Positions 1 to 8,315 of a stretch of DNA of 8,965 bases are shown here, piece after piece; within the stretch, counting starts at the first letter, position 1; each line of letters begins with the position of its first letter. The DNA is from Solirubrobacterales bacterium (GTDB lineage: Bacteria > Actinomycetota > Thermoleophilia > Solirubrobacterales > Solirubrobacteraceae), in assembly GCA_013696535.1 (NCBI GenBank), contig JACCYI010000096.1:1-8965 (forward strand), given 5' to 3'. The translations under genes were made by a program, and so were the position numbers. The notes under the pieces were generated by a model that did no database searches, was not told the DNA's origin, and worked only from the letters and a program-made list of their open reading frames with translations.

Positions 1-714
1 GGCTTGGCGCTCGAAGGCCTGTCAGAGACGCTCGAAGGCGGGTACGGCGCGCTGCGCACCGTCCTGCGCTCAGGGCGTCTGGCGCGCCGCTACCTCGTGG
101 TGGTGGCCGGCAGCGCCGCTCAGGCCACACGCCTTACACGAGGCATCCGGGGCGTCGAGAGCCTGGCGGCGATCACCGATTCTCAAGTTCGCGAAGCCGG
201 CTCGTCCCGTCGCGCGGCTCGGGTCGTCTCCCAGCGACTGGTGATCGTCTGGCCGGTTCTGCGCAACCTCGACGCGGAGAGTCGAGCCCGCATAGTCACC
301 CACGAGCTCACGCACGCGGCGCTCGCGGGCATGACCTCCGGGCGCACACCCTCCTGGCTCGTGGAGGGGGTGGCGCTCTACGCGTCGGGTGATGAGCGGA
401 TGGCTGAAGCGGCCTTCGAACTCAGCGGGGACAGTCCTCCGACCCTGACACGGCTCGACGAGCCCGACGCGATCGCGCGGCTCAGCGGCGCGCGTCAAGG
501 CGAGAGCTACGCGCTGGCCTCAGCTGCAGCGCACTACCTGGCCAAGCGCTTCGGCTCGGCCGGACTGCTGCGACTCTACGAGTCCTTCAACGATGAGGCG
601 ATCCGCGGCGATCCGGGTGAAGCCCGGACGATTGACCGTGCGCTTCGCAGGACTCTCGGGCTGTCGCTTCGCCGGTTCGAACGCGACCTGCGCCGGTGGG
701 TTCTCCACGGCTGA
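1..714 (+). CDS. Zinc metallopeptidase of the gluzincin (peptidase MA-like) type, 5' end outside the window
   Basis: Probable zinc-dependent peptidase. Counting from the TTG at position 4, the protein has the HELTH zinc motif at residues 100-104 (ligands H100 and H104, catalytic E101). A second motif, WLVEGVALY, follows, and E121 in it is the expected third ligand, which is the gluzincin pattern. Beyond it lies a helical stretch (YALASAAAHYLAKRFG, about 165-180) typical of the C-terminal half of MA-like peptidases, then a basic tail. The frame stays open to the left edge and no signal peptide or membrane segment is seen, so the true start and any export signal probably lie upstream. The TTG at 4 is only the first possible start inside the window. 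The gene ends 59 bp before mutM on the same strand. The substrate is unknown. The fold and zinc site are fairly sure; the physiological role is not. Confidence 0.75.
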   Translation, partial: GLALEGLSETLEGGYGALRTVLRSGRLARRYLVVVAGSAAQATRLTRGIRGVESLAAITDSQVREAGSSRRAARVVSQRLVIVWPVLRNLDAESRARIVTHELTHAALAGMTSGRTPSWLVEGVALYASGDERMAEAAFELSGDSPPTLTRLDEPDAIARLSGARQGESYALASAAAHYLAKRFGSAGLLRLYESFNDEAIRGDPGEARTIDRALRRTLGLSLRRFERDLRRWVLHG

Positions 715-761
715 TCCGATCTACCGCACGGCCCGTTCGCAACGACCGTCTGGCGTCCTCC

Positions 762-767
762 TAAGCT
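762..767 (+). promoter_or_regulatory. Candidate -10 element of mutM
   Basis: TAAGCT fits the TANNNT form of a -10 hexamer and is followed by six bases and then the GTG start of mutM. No purine-rich ribosome binding site lies in front of that GTG; the preceding bases are pyrimidine-rich (CCTCC). The spacing would put the transcription start on or next to the start codon, giving a leaderless mRNA. No convincing -35 hexamer is seen. Confidence 0.4.
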
Positions 768-773
768 CCGAGC

Positions 774-1640
774 GTGCCCGAACTGCCCGAAGTCGAGACC
801 GTTCGACGCCACCTCGCGCCGCACGTCGAGGGACGCGTCCTGACAGGCCTGAGGATCCTGGATCCGCGCTGGTGCCAACCCATGGCGCCCGACGAGTTCT
901 CCGCCGCTGTCGAGGGTCGCCGGATCACGCGGCTCGGCCGCCGCGGCAAGTATCTCGTCTGGGAGTTCGAAGGCGACGTCCATCTTCTCGTCCACCTCAG
1001 GATGACCGGGACGCTGCTCCTCGGGGGCGATGACCCACCGGTGCCGCACGCCCGTGTCCGGTTCGACCTAGATCACGGCGTGCAGCAGCTCGTCTTCGTC
1101 GATCCCCGCCGCTTCGGCACCGGCGAGCTCGCGATCGGCAGCTCGGCGCTGCATGCCTTCCTGGCCTCACGGCTCGGGTTGGAGCCGTTCGATCCGGGCT
1201 TCGATTCCGCTCACCTGCGTGCACTGGCGCGTGGGAGTCGAGCACCGGTCAAAGCCTTTCTGCTCGACCAGAAGCGGATCGCGGGAGTCGGCAACATCTA
1301 CGCCGACGAGGCGCTGCACCGAGCCAGGATCCACCCGCTGCGCGTGGCCGGGAAGCTCAAGGGAGCGCAGCTGTCGGCGCTGTGTCGCGCGGTCGTCGCG
1401 GCACTCGAGGATGGGATCGAAGCCAAGGGCGCGACGATTGACGACTTTCGCCATCCGGACGGTGTCCGGGGGACCTTCCAGGATCGTTTTCTCGTCCATC
1501 GCCGCGCCGGTGAGCCGTGCCTGGCGTGCGGGAGCCTGATCCGCAAGCTGGTGGTCGGCGGACGCGGGACCTACGTGTGTGAGACCTGCCAACCGCGGCC
1601 TCGGTTCAAGCCAACGGCTCAGGCAGGGGCGCGCGAGTGA
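774..1640 (+). CDS. mutM: Formamidopyrimidine-DNA glycosylase (Fpg/MutM)
   Basis: Bifunctional DNA glycosylase/AP lyase that excises 8-oxoguanine and formamidopyrimidines in base excision repair. The N-terminus MPELPEVETV is the family signature: after Met removal P2 is the Schiff-base nucleophile and E3 the catalytic acid. K59 in RRGKY corresponds to the conserved lysine. The helix-two-turn-helix region carries QKRIAGVGNIYADEAL, with the DNA-contacting Asn. The C-terminal zinc finger is complete (C249, C252, C269, C272), and R264 in GGRGTY is the phosphate-gripping arginine. At 288 aa it is a normal family length, with a short basic tail. The GTG start is fixed by the need for Pro at position 2. 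It follows the peptidase gene by 59 bp with its own candidate -10, and converges on the glutaredoxin gene. All key residues are present, so Fpg is favoured over Nei/endonuclease VIII. Confidence 0.97.
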   Translation: MPELPEVETVRRHLAPHVEGRVLTGLRILDPRWCQPMAPDEFSAAVEGRRITRLGRRGKYLVWEFEGDVHLLVHLRMTGTLLLGGDDPPVPHARVRFDLDHGVQQLVFVDPRRFGTGELAIGSSALHAFLASRLGLEPFDPGFDSAHLRALARGSRAPVKAFLLDQKRIAGVGNIYADEALHRARIHPLRVAGKLKGAQLSALCRAVVAALEDGIEAKGATIDDFRHPDGVRGTFQDRFLVHRRAGEPCLACGSLIRKLVVGGRGTYVCETCQPRPRFKPTAQAGARE

Positions 1641-1658
1641 CGCTGGTGTCGTGAGTCA

Positions 1659-1699
1659 GAAGTTCGCGGGCATCTGGTCGGCGCACGAACTTCCGACCA
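1659..1699. terminator. Overlapping inverted repeats between convergent mutM and grx
   Basis: Two perfect inverted repeats share this spacer. Arms GAAGTTCG (1659-1666) and CGAACTTC (1686-1693) enclose a 19-nt loop. Arms TGGTCGG (1675-1681) and CCGACCA (1693-1699) enclose an 11-nt loop that contains most of the right arm of the first. The two hairpins cannot form together. Their place between convergent stop codons fits a bidirectional terminator, but no T-run follows on either strand, so the role is inferred. Confidence 0.4.
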
Positions 1700-1705
1700 A
1701 CGCCT

Positions 1706-1954
1706 CTAAGCGGCGAGACCCGAGAGCTTGCCTTCGCGGTCGGCGCGCGCCAGCTCCTGAAAGCCGCCGAGTGACTGGCCGTCGATGATGACCTGGGGGA
1801 AGGTCATCATCCCGGTGCGCTCGACGAGCTCGTCGCGGCCATCCGGGTCCCGTGACAGATTGATCTCCTCGTACGGGATGCCGCGCTTGGCGAGCAGGGC
1901 CTTCGCGGTGCGGCAGTAACCGCAGGGTTCAGTTGTATACATGGTGACTCTCAC
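1706..1954 (-). CDS. Glutaredoxin, GrxC-like, 82 aa
   Basis: Small thiol-disulfide oxidoreductase of the thioredoxin fold. After the first strand (MRVTMYTTEP) comes the redox motif CGYC at residues 11-14, then the helix RTAKALLAKRGI. The cis-proline motif TFPQV (P53) is present, followed by the ligand-binding loop LGGFQEL (the GG pair of the family). At 82 aa it has the length of a single-domain dithiol glutaredoxin. An in-frame extension upstream gives up to 175 aa but runs through recO coding sequence and is not credible. The GTG at 1954 is chosen because it starts the first beta strand and lies 7 nt behind TATACT. Actinobacteria often use mycothiol rather than glutathione, so the in vivo reductant could be mycothiol (mycoredoxin-like) or thioredoxin reductase; the sequence does not decide. 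It is convergent with mutM and divergent from recO. Confidence 0.92.
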   Translation of the reverse strand: MRVTMYTTEPCGYCRTAKALLAKRGIPYEEINLSRDPDGRDELVERTGMMTFPQVIIDGQSLGGFQELARADREGKLSGLAA

Positions 1955-1961
1955 TTCAGAA

Positions 1962-1967
1962 AGTATA
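1962..1967 (-). promoter_or_regulatory. -10 element of the glutaredoxin gene
   Basis: Read on the minus strand this is TATACT, five of six to the TATAAT consensus, with seven bases to the GTG start. No ribosome binding site is visible. The predicted transcription start coincides with the start codon, which suggests a leaderless message. The expected -35 region lies inside the first codons of recO and is weak. Confidence 0.5.
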
Positions 1968-1971
1968 GCTT
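1964..1971 (+). promoter_or_regulatory. Candidate -10 element of recO, overlapping that of grx
   Basis: TATAGCTT on the plus strand offers TATAGC (1964-1969) or TAGCTT (1966-1971) as a -10 for recO, 10-12 nt ahead of the GTG at 1982. It shares bases with the minus-strand TATACT of grx, so RNA polymerase could hardly occupy both directions at once. The exact hexamer is uncertain. Confidence 0.35.
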
Positions 1972-1981
1972 GCCCGGCTCG

Positions 1982-2689
1982 GTGAAGACCGAGGGCATCG
2001 TCATGCGCTCCATTCGCTACGGCGAGGCTGATCGCATCCTGCACATCTTCACGCCGCATTCCGGCCGGCTCAGCGCCATCGCCAAGGGCGTGCGCAAGTC
2101 TCGCTCGCGATTCGGGGGGCGCCTCGAGCCGTTCTTCCGACTCGACCTCGTCCTCTACCAGGGCCGGTCGGACCTTCTCACGGTCACCAGCGCGTCGACC
2201 CTCACCGGCCACCCGAGGCTGCGAGAGCACCACGCGTCACTCGACATCGCAGCGCGGGCCTGCGACGCGGTGGACCGGGTGTTCGACGCCGGCGATCCGC
2301 ATCCGGGCGTGTACCACCTGCTCGCAAACGAGCTCGCCCTGCTCGACGGCGGTCAGGCTCACGCGACGCTCTCGAACGCCCTTGCCTTCCGCTTGAAGCT
2401 GCTGCTCGCTGCGGGATTCGCTCCGCAGTTGGCCGCGTGCGCCTCCTGTGGCGAGCGGGAGCACCTCGCGGGGTTCTCCGGCGCCGCGGGTGGCGTCGTC
2501 TGCGTCGCGTGCGAAGCGAGCGCCTTTCCCTTCTCCCAGGAGGCGCACGAGTTCATGGTCGGTGCGCTCGGCAGCCCGCTCGCCCAGGCTCCACCCGCGG
2601 CGCCAAGCGCCCTCGTGCAGGCGGAGCGCGCCATCCTCGAGACGCTCGAGCACCACGCCAACCTGCGCCTGCGGGCGGTCGGCGCGTAG
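1982..2689 (+). CDS. recO: DNA repair protein RecO
   Basis: Recombination mediator of the RecFOR pathway; with RecR it displaces SSB and loads RecA on gapped single-stranded DNA. The N-terminal OB-fold begins VKTEGIVMRSIRYGEADRIL, the family hallmark, followed by SGRLSAIAKGVRKSRSRFGG and LEPFFRLDLVLYQGRSDLLTV. The helical C-terminal half carries a four-cysteine zinc site (C153, C156, C174, C177). From GTG 1982 the protein has 235 aa, about normal. An in-frame TTG at 1970 would add four residues (MPGS), but it overlaps the promoter elements and has no better upstream signal, so GTG 1982 is preferred with moderate confidence. The stop lies 12 bp before the ppdK start, which suggests co-transcription, although a -10-like hexamer also spans the recO stop codon. 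Confidence 0.95.
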   Translation: MKTEGIVMRSIRYGEADRILHIFTPHSGRLSAIAKGVRKSRSRFGGRLEPFFRLDLVLYQGRSDLLTVTSASTLTGHPRLREHHASLDIAARACDAVDRVFDAGDPHPGVYHLLANELALLDGGQAHATLSNALAFRLKLLLAAGFAPQLAACASCGEREHLAGFSGAAGGVVCVACEASAFPFSQEAHEFMVGALGSPLAQAPPAAPSALVQAERAILETLEHHANLRLRAVGA

Positions 2690-2692
2690 AGT
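2687..2692 (+). promoter_or_regulatory. Candidate -10 of ppdK spanning the recO stop codon
   Basis: TAGAGT matches TANNNT and begins with the TAG stop of recO; nine bases separate it from the ppdK ATG. There is at most a weak GGA upstream of that ATG as a ribosome binding site. ppdK may therefore have its own leaderless or very short-leader transcript as well as read-through from recO. It is a single short match and could be chance. Confidence 0.3.
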
Positions 2693-2701
2693 CCCGGACG
2701 A

Positions 2702-5344
<2,643 letters not shown>

Positions 5345-5355
5345 CTCCCTCCCAG

Positions 5356-5370
5356 CCCGATCGGGTCGGG
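5356..5370 (+). terminator. Short hairpin after ppdK
   Basis: CCCGA (5356-5360) and TCGGG (5366-5370) pair around a five-base loop that is itself a second copy of TCGGG, so the stem can slide. It lies 12 nt after the ppdK stop, as expected for a terminator, but no T-run follows and the stem has only five pairs. It is a weak call. The remaining bases to the dgt start show no other clear structure. Confidence 0.25.
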
Positions 5371-5426
5371 ATGGCGGACCTTCGCAACAATTCGAACGCA
5401 CCCGGGAGATCGCGAGCCCGGCCTGT

Positions 5427-5432
5427 GAGAAT
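5427..5432 (+). promoter_or_regulatory. Candidate -10 of dgt
   Basis: GAGAAT keeps the second-position A and final T of a -10 element and is followed by six bases and then GTG at 5439, the same spacing as in front of mutM. No strong ribosome binding site is seen. Support is mainly the repeated spacing. Confidence 0.25.
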
Positions 5433-5438
5433 GTGCTC

Positions 5439-6461
5439 GTGAACGTCGTCGCATCTTCTTCCGTCTCGGCGAGCTTCGCCGCCCGCTCGGCGGCGCGAGA
5501 GGCCGAACAGCTCTCCGAGCTGGCGACGCCGTCCTATCCAGCGCGGCGAATGGTCGCTGAAGAGGCATGTGGCTTGCGGACGCCGTTTCAGCGCGATCGT
5601 GATCGCATCGTCCACTCCAAGGCGTTCCGGCGCCTGAAGTCGAAGACCCAGGTCTTCGTGGCACCGGAGGGTGACCACTACCGCACCCGTCTCACGCACA
5701 CGCTCGAGACCACGCAGATCTCGCGCACCGTCGCGCGCGCGCTTCAGCTCAACGAGGATCTGGTGGAGGCGATCGGCCTCGGGCACGACCTGGGACACCC
5801 GCCCTTCGGCCATATCGGCGAGGAAGTTCTCCACCGGCGCGGGCTCGAAGTATTCGGGAGGCCGTTCCATCACAACGAGCACTCGCTGCGGGTGGTCGAC
5901 CAGCTGGAGCGGCTGAACCTCTGCGAGCCCGTGCGGGACGGCATCCTGCGCCACTCCAGCCGAACCGAGCCGTCCGTGTCGCTCGAGGGTCGCATCGTCC
6001 GACTCGTGGACCGCATCGCCTACATCAACCACGACATCGACGACGCGCTGCGCGCCGAGGTCATCCGCATAGAAGATCTGCCCGAGAAGGACATCGCGAT
6101 TCTCGGGCCGACGGGCTCCACGCGCATCGACACGCTCGTGCACGACCTGGTCGAGCACTCCTGGGCGGCGGGCGCCATCGTGCAGGGCGAGCAGATCGGC
6201 GGGGCGATGCTCCGCCTGCGGGCCTTCATGTTCGAGCGGGTGTATCTCGGAGACATCGCCCGCGAGGAGCACGAGCGCATCGAGCGGGTGCTCTCGACGC
6301 TGTTCGACTGGTTCTGCGAGCACCTCGAGGAGCTGCCGCCCGCGGATCCGGGCACCTCTGATTCCGACCGGGTGATCGACTACCTCGCCGGGATGACCGA
6401 TCGCTTTGCAATCCGCGCCTACACCGAGCGGGCCGTGCCGCGCGGCTTCGCGGGAGCCTGA
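5439..6461 (+). CDS. dgt: Deoxyguanosinetriphosphate triphosphohydrolase-like protein (HD domain dNTPase)
   Basis: Predicted dNTP triphosphohydrolase that cleaves dNTPs to deoxynucleoside and inorganic triphosphate, so adjusting nucleotide pools. The N-terminal part has RTPFQRDRDRIVHSKAFRRL and KTQVFVAPEGDHYRTRLTHT, classical Dgt motifs. The HD metal site is complete: H87 in RLTHTLE, H116-D117 in GLGHDLGHPPFGH, and D191 in LVDRIAYINHDIDDALR. FHHNEHSLRVV follows the HD motif as in the family. At about 340 aa it matches the shorter group of Dgt-like proteins rather than the ~500-aa E. coli enzyme, and substrate preference cannot be read from sequence. GTG 5439 is chosen; GTG 5433 would add two residues. 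It is followed by dnaG after 42 bp on the same strand, so the two may be co-transcribed. Dgt next to primase is a pairing I recall from other actinobacteria. Confidence 0.93.
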   Translation: MNVVASSSVSASFAARSAAREAEQLSELATPSYPARRMVAEEACGLRTPFQRDRDRIVHSKAFRRLKSKTQVFVAPEGDHYRTRLTHTLETTQISRTVARALQLNEDLVEAIGLGHDLGHPPFGHIGEEVLHRRGLEVFGRPFHHNEHSLRVVDQLERLNLCEPVRDGILRHSSRTEPSVSLEGRIVRLVDRIAYINHDIDDALRAEVIRIEDLPEKDIAILGPTGSTRIDTLVHDLVEHSWAAGAIVQGEQIGGAMLRLRAFMFERVYLGDIAREEHERIERVLSTLFDWFCEHLEELPPADPGTSDSDRVIDYLAGMTDRFAIRAYTERAVPRGFAGA

Positions 6462-6503
6462 CGTGTTGTTCACGACCGCAGCTTCCGACCGGAACCACTG
6501 AGA

Positions 6504-8243
6504 GTGGCGCGGTACTCCGACGAGTCTCGCGAACGAGTGCGCGACGCCGTCGACTTCGTCGAGTTGGTGGGCGACCGGACGGAGCTGCGCAAGGCGGGCG
6601 TTCGTCGTTACGTCGGACTTTGTCCGTTCCACGACGAGCGCTCCCCGTCCTTTGGCATCGACCCGGTCGAAAAGCTCTATCACTGCTTCGGCTGCGGTGA
6701 GGGCGGCGACGTCTTCAAATTCGTCATGGAAACGGAGAGCCTGGACTTCGGAGCCGCGCTCGAAGCGCTCGCGGACCGCTCGGGCGTCGAACTCGAGCGC
6801 GAAACAGAGGATCCCCGCTCGGCTGAGCGGCGTACACGCCGCGAGCGTCTTCTGGCGCTGCTCGAGCGCACCGCCGCCTTCTACGTCCGGGTGTTGTGGG
6901 AAGCCGAAGAGGCGGCTACGGCGCGCGAGAATCTGAAGGCCCGCGGCCTCGAGGAGCCTGCCCTGCGCCAGTTCCGGGTCGGGTACGCGCCGAGCGGCTG
7001 GGACAGGGTTCTGCACGCTTCGCGGCGCGCGGGCTACTCCGAGGAGGAGCTGCGCGCGGCGGGCCTCGTCACCCGCTCCAAGGAAGGCCGCATGTACGAC
7101 GCCTTCCGCGGTCGGATCACCTTTCCCCTGACGGACCGGCGAGGGCGGGTGCTCGGCTTCGGGGCGCGCGCCATGCGCGACAACCAGGGCCCGAAGTACG
7201 TCAACTCCCGGGATGGGGAGATCTACCGCAAGGGCCGCCAGCTCTTCGCGGTCGATCTGGCCCGGGTGGACGCAACGCGGGTCGGATCGGTCGTGCTGGC
7301 CGAGGGCTACACCGACGTCATCGCGCTGCACCAGGCCGGCATGCGCCATGCGGTCGGTCTGATGGGCACGGCGCTCACCGAGGACCAGGCCGTTGAGCTC
7401 GGCCAGCTCGCGCGGACGGTGCTGCTGTGTCTCGACGCCGACGCGGCGGGTCAGGCGGCGATGGTCCGGGCCGCCGGGCTCGTCGCCGCCCGCGGCAACG
7501 AGCTGCGGGTCGTACCGCTGCCGGCCGGCGCCGATCCGGCGGACATCGTGAGCTCGGACGGCGGAGGAGAGGCAATGCGTACGCTCCTCGATCAGGCGAT
7601 GCCGTTCGCGCGCTTCCAGGTCGAGCGCGCGCTGGGGCGCGCCCAGATCCACACCGCCGAAGGCCGCGATGCGACGCTCGCGGAAGTCGCAGACATCGTC
7701 GGACCCATGCCGCAGAGCGTCCTGCGCGAAGAGCTCGTCCAGCTCACGGCCGGCCGGCTGAGGCTCTCCGAGGCCCTGACCGCCACGGTCCTGGGCATGC
7801 GGGGTACCGCGCAGGCGAACGGCGTCCGCGTTGAGTCGCGCCCCTCGCTCGACCGCCTCGATCGCACGGAGCGATCCTTCCTCGCCCTCTGCCTGGCGAT
7901 GCCCGACGACGGCGCCCGCCGGCTCGCCGGCATGGATCTCGAGGCGCTGTTCGAGTCACTCCTGACCCGTCGCGCGGCCGCCTTCGTGCGAGATCACGCC
8001 GCATCACCCGCCTCCGCGCTACCGGACGACGATCCCGAGCTCGCCGGCTTGATCGCCGAGCTCGTGCTCCGAGCCGACGAGATCGAGCCCTCGGGCGCGA
8101 CGCTCGACGTCGAGGCCCTGCAACTCGAGCTTGCCCGCTTGGATCGCCGAATCGAAGCCGCGCGCGCCGAGGGCGGCGCGGTCACGGCGCTGGCCGGGGA
8201 ACGCCAGCGCGTGCGCGACGAGATCCGGCACAAGCTGCACTGA
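6504..8243 (+). CDS. dnaG: DNA primase DnaG
   Basis: Synthesises RNA primers for Okazaki fragments and leading-strand initiation at the replication fork, in contact with the DnaB helicase. The N-terminal CHC2 zinc ribbon is complete (C40, H43, C61, C64 in LCPFHDERSPSF and YHCFGCGEGGD). The RNA polymerase core includes FRGRITFPLTDRRGRVLGFG and the segment GPKYVNSRDGEIYRKGRQL. The TOPRIM domain has E267 in LAEGYTDVIALHQAG and the metal-binding pair D311/D313 in LCLDADAAGQAA. The region after about residue 430 is less conserved, helical and charged, and should be the helicase-binding domain. At 579 aa it is near the lower end of the family range but shows no missing block. The GTG start gives MARYSDESRERVRDAVDFVELV, a typical primase N-terminus; only a weak GGAA lies 10 nt upstream. 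The upstream neighbour is dgt. The sigma factor gene often found downstream of dnaG is not seen here. Confidence 0.97.
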   Translation: MARYSDESRERVRDAVDFVELVGDRTELRKAGVRRYVGLCPFHDERSPSFGIDPVEKLYHCFGCGEGGDVFKFVMETESLDFGAALEALADRSGVELERETEDPRSAERRTRRERLLALLERTAAFYVRVLWEAEEAATARENLKARGLEEPALRQFRVGYAPSGWDRVLHASRRAGYSEEELRAAGLVTRSKEGRMYDAFRGRITFPLTDRRGRVLGFGARAMRDNQGPKYVNSRDGEIYRKGRQLFAVDLARVDATRVGSVVLAEGYTDVIALHQAGMRHAVGLMGTALTEDQAVELGQLARTVLLCLDADAAGQAAMVRAAGLVAARGNELRVVPLPAGADPADIVSSDGGGEAMRTLLDQAMPFARFQVERALGRAQIHTAEGRDATLAEVADIVGPMPQSVLREELVQLTAGRLRLSEALTATVLGMRGTAQANGVRVESRPSLDRLDRTERSFLALCLAMPDDGARRLAGMDLEALFESLLTRRAAAFVRDHAASPASALPDDDPELAGLIAELVLRADEIEPSGATLDVEALQLELARLDRRIEAARAEGGAVTALAGERQRVRDEIRHKLH

Positions 8244-8269
8244 ATACACCGCCGTCGCGCTTCCGTGTA

Positions 8270-8291
8270 CCGGGACGCTGGACTCGTCCGG
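8270..8291 (+). terminator. Possible hairpin after dnaG
   Basis: CCGGGACG (8270-8277) can pair with CGTCCGG (8285-8291) around a seven-base loop, leaving one bulged G. It lies 26 nt after the dnaG stop and just ahead of the SOS palindrome. No T-run follows, so terminator function is only a suggestion. Confidence 0.3.
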
Positions 8292-8292
8292 C

Positions 8293-8312
8293 ATACGAAC
8301 TAGTGTTCGTAT
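8293..8312. promoter_or_regulatory. SOS box (LexA binding site)
   Basis: A perfect inverted repeat with 8-bp arms ATACGAAC and GTTCGTAT around the spacer TAGT. Its core is CGAAC-N4-GTTCG, the LexA site form known from Gram-positive bacteria, including Bacillus and Mycobacterium. It ends two bases before the ATG of the HTH-HNH gene, so bound LexA would block transcription of that gene. The ten fixed core positions make a chance match in a window this size unlikely. LexA binding is inferred from the motif. Confidence 0.75.
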
Positions 8313-8315
8313 AAT
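8310..8315 (+). promoter_or_regulatory. TATAAT hexamer overlapping the SOS box and the start codon
   Basis: An exact TATAAT shares its first three bases with the right arm of the SOS palindrome and its last two with the ATG at 8314. If it is the working -10, transcription would start around 8322, inside the reading frame, and the ATG would not be in the message. Either the real start is further in, or bases between promoter and gene have been lost, or the hexamer is incidental. No good -35 is seen. Confidence 0.3.

Noticed and set aside
1662..1690. GTTCG and CGAAC between mutM and grx as a LexA site
   Set aside because: The half-sites are in the wrong order and 19 bases apart, so they form a hairpin and not CGAAC-N4-GTTCG.
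1970..1981. TTG start for recO adding MPGS
   Set aside because: It overlaps the -10 elements and has no ribosome binding site, and the family N-terminus begins at VKTEGIV. It is not fully excluded.
1955..2233. 93-residue N-terminal extension of glutaredoxin
   Set aside because: It would run antisense through the recO OB-fold and over both promoters. The GTG at 1954 already begins the first glutaredoxin strand.
5392..5405. Possible second SOS box near TTCGAACGCACCC before dgt
   Set aside because: Only the left half CGAAC is present; the right half lacks GTTCG.
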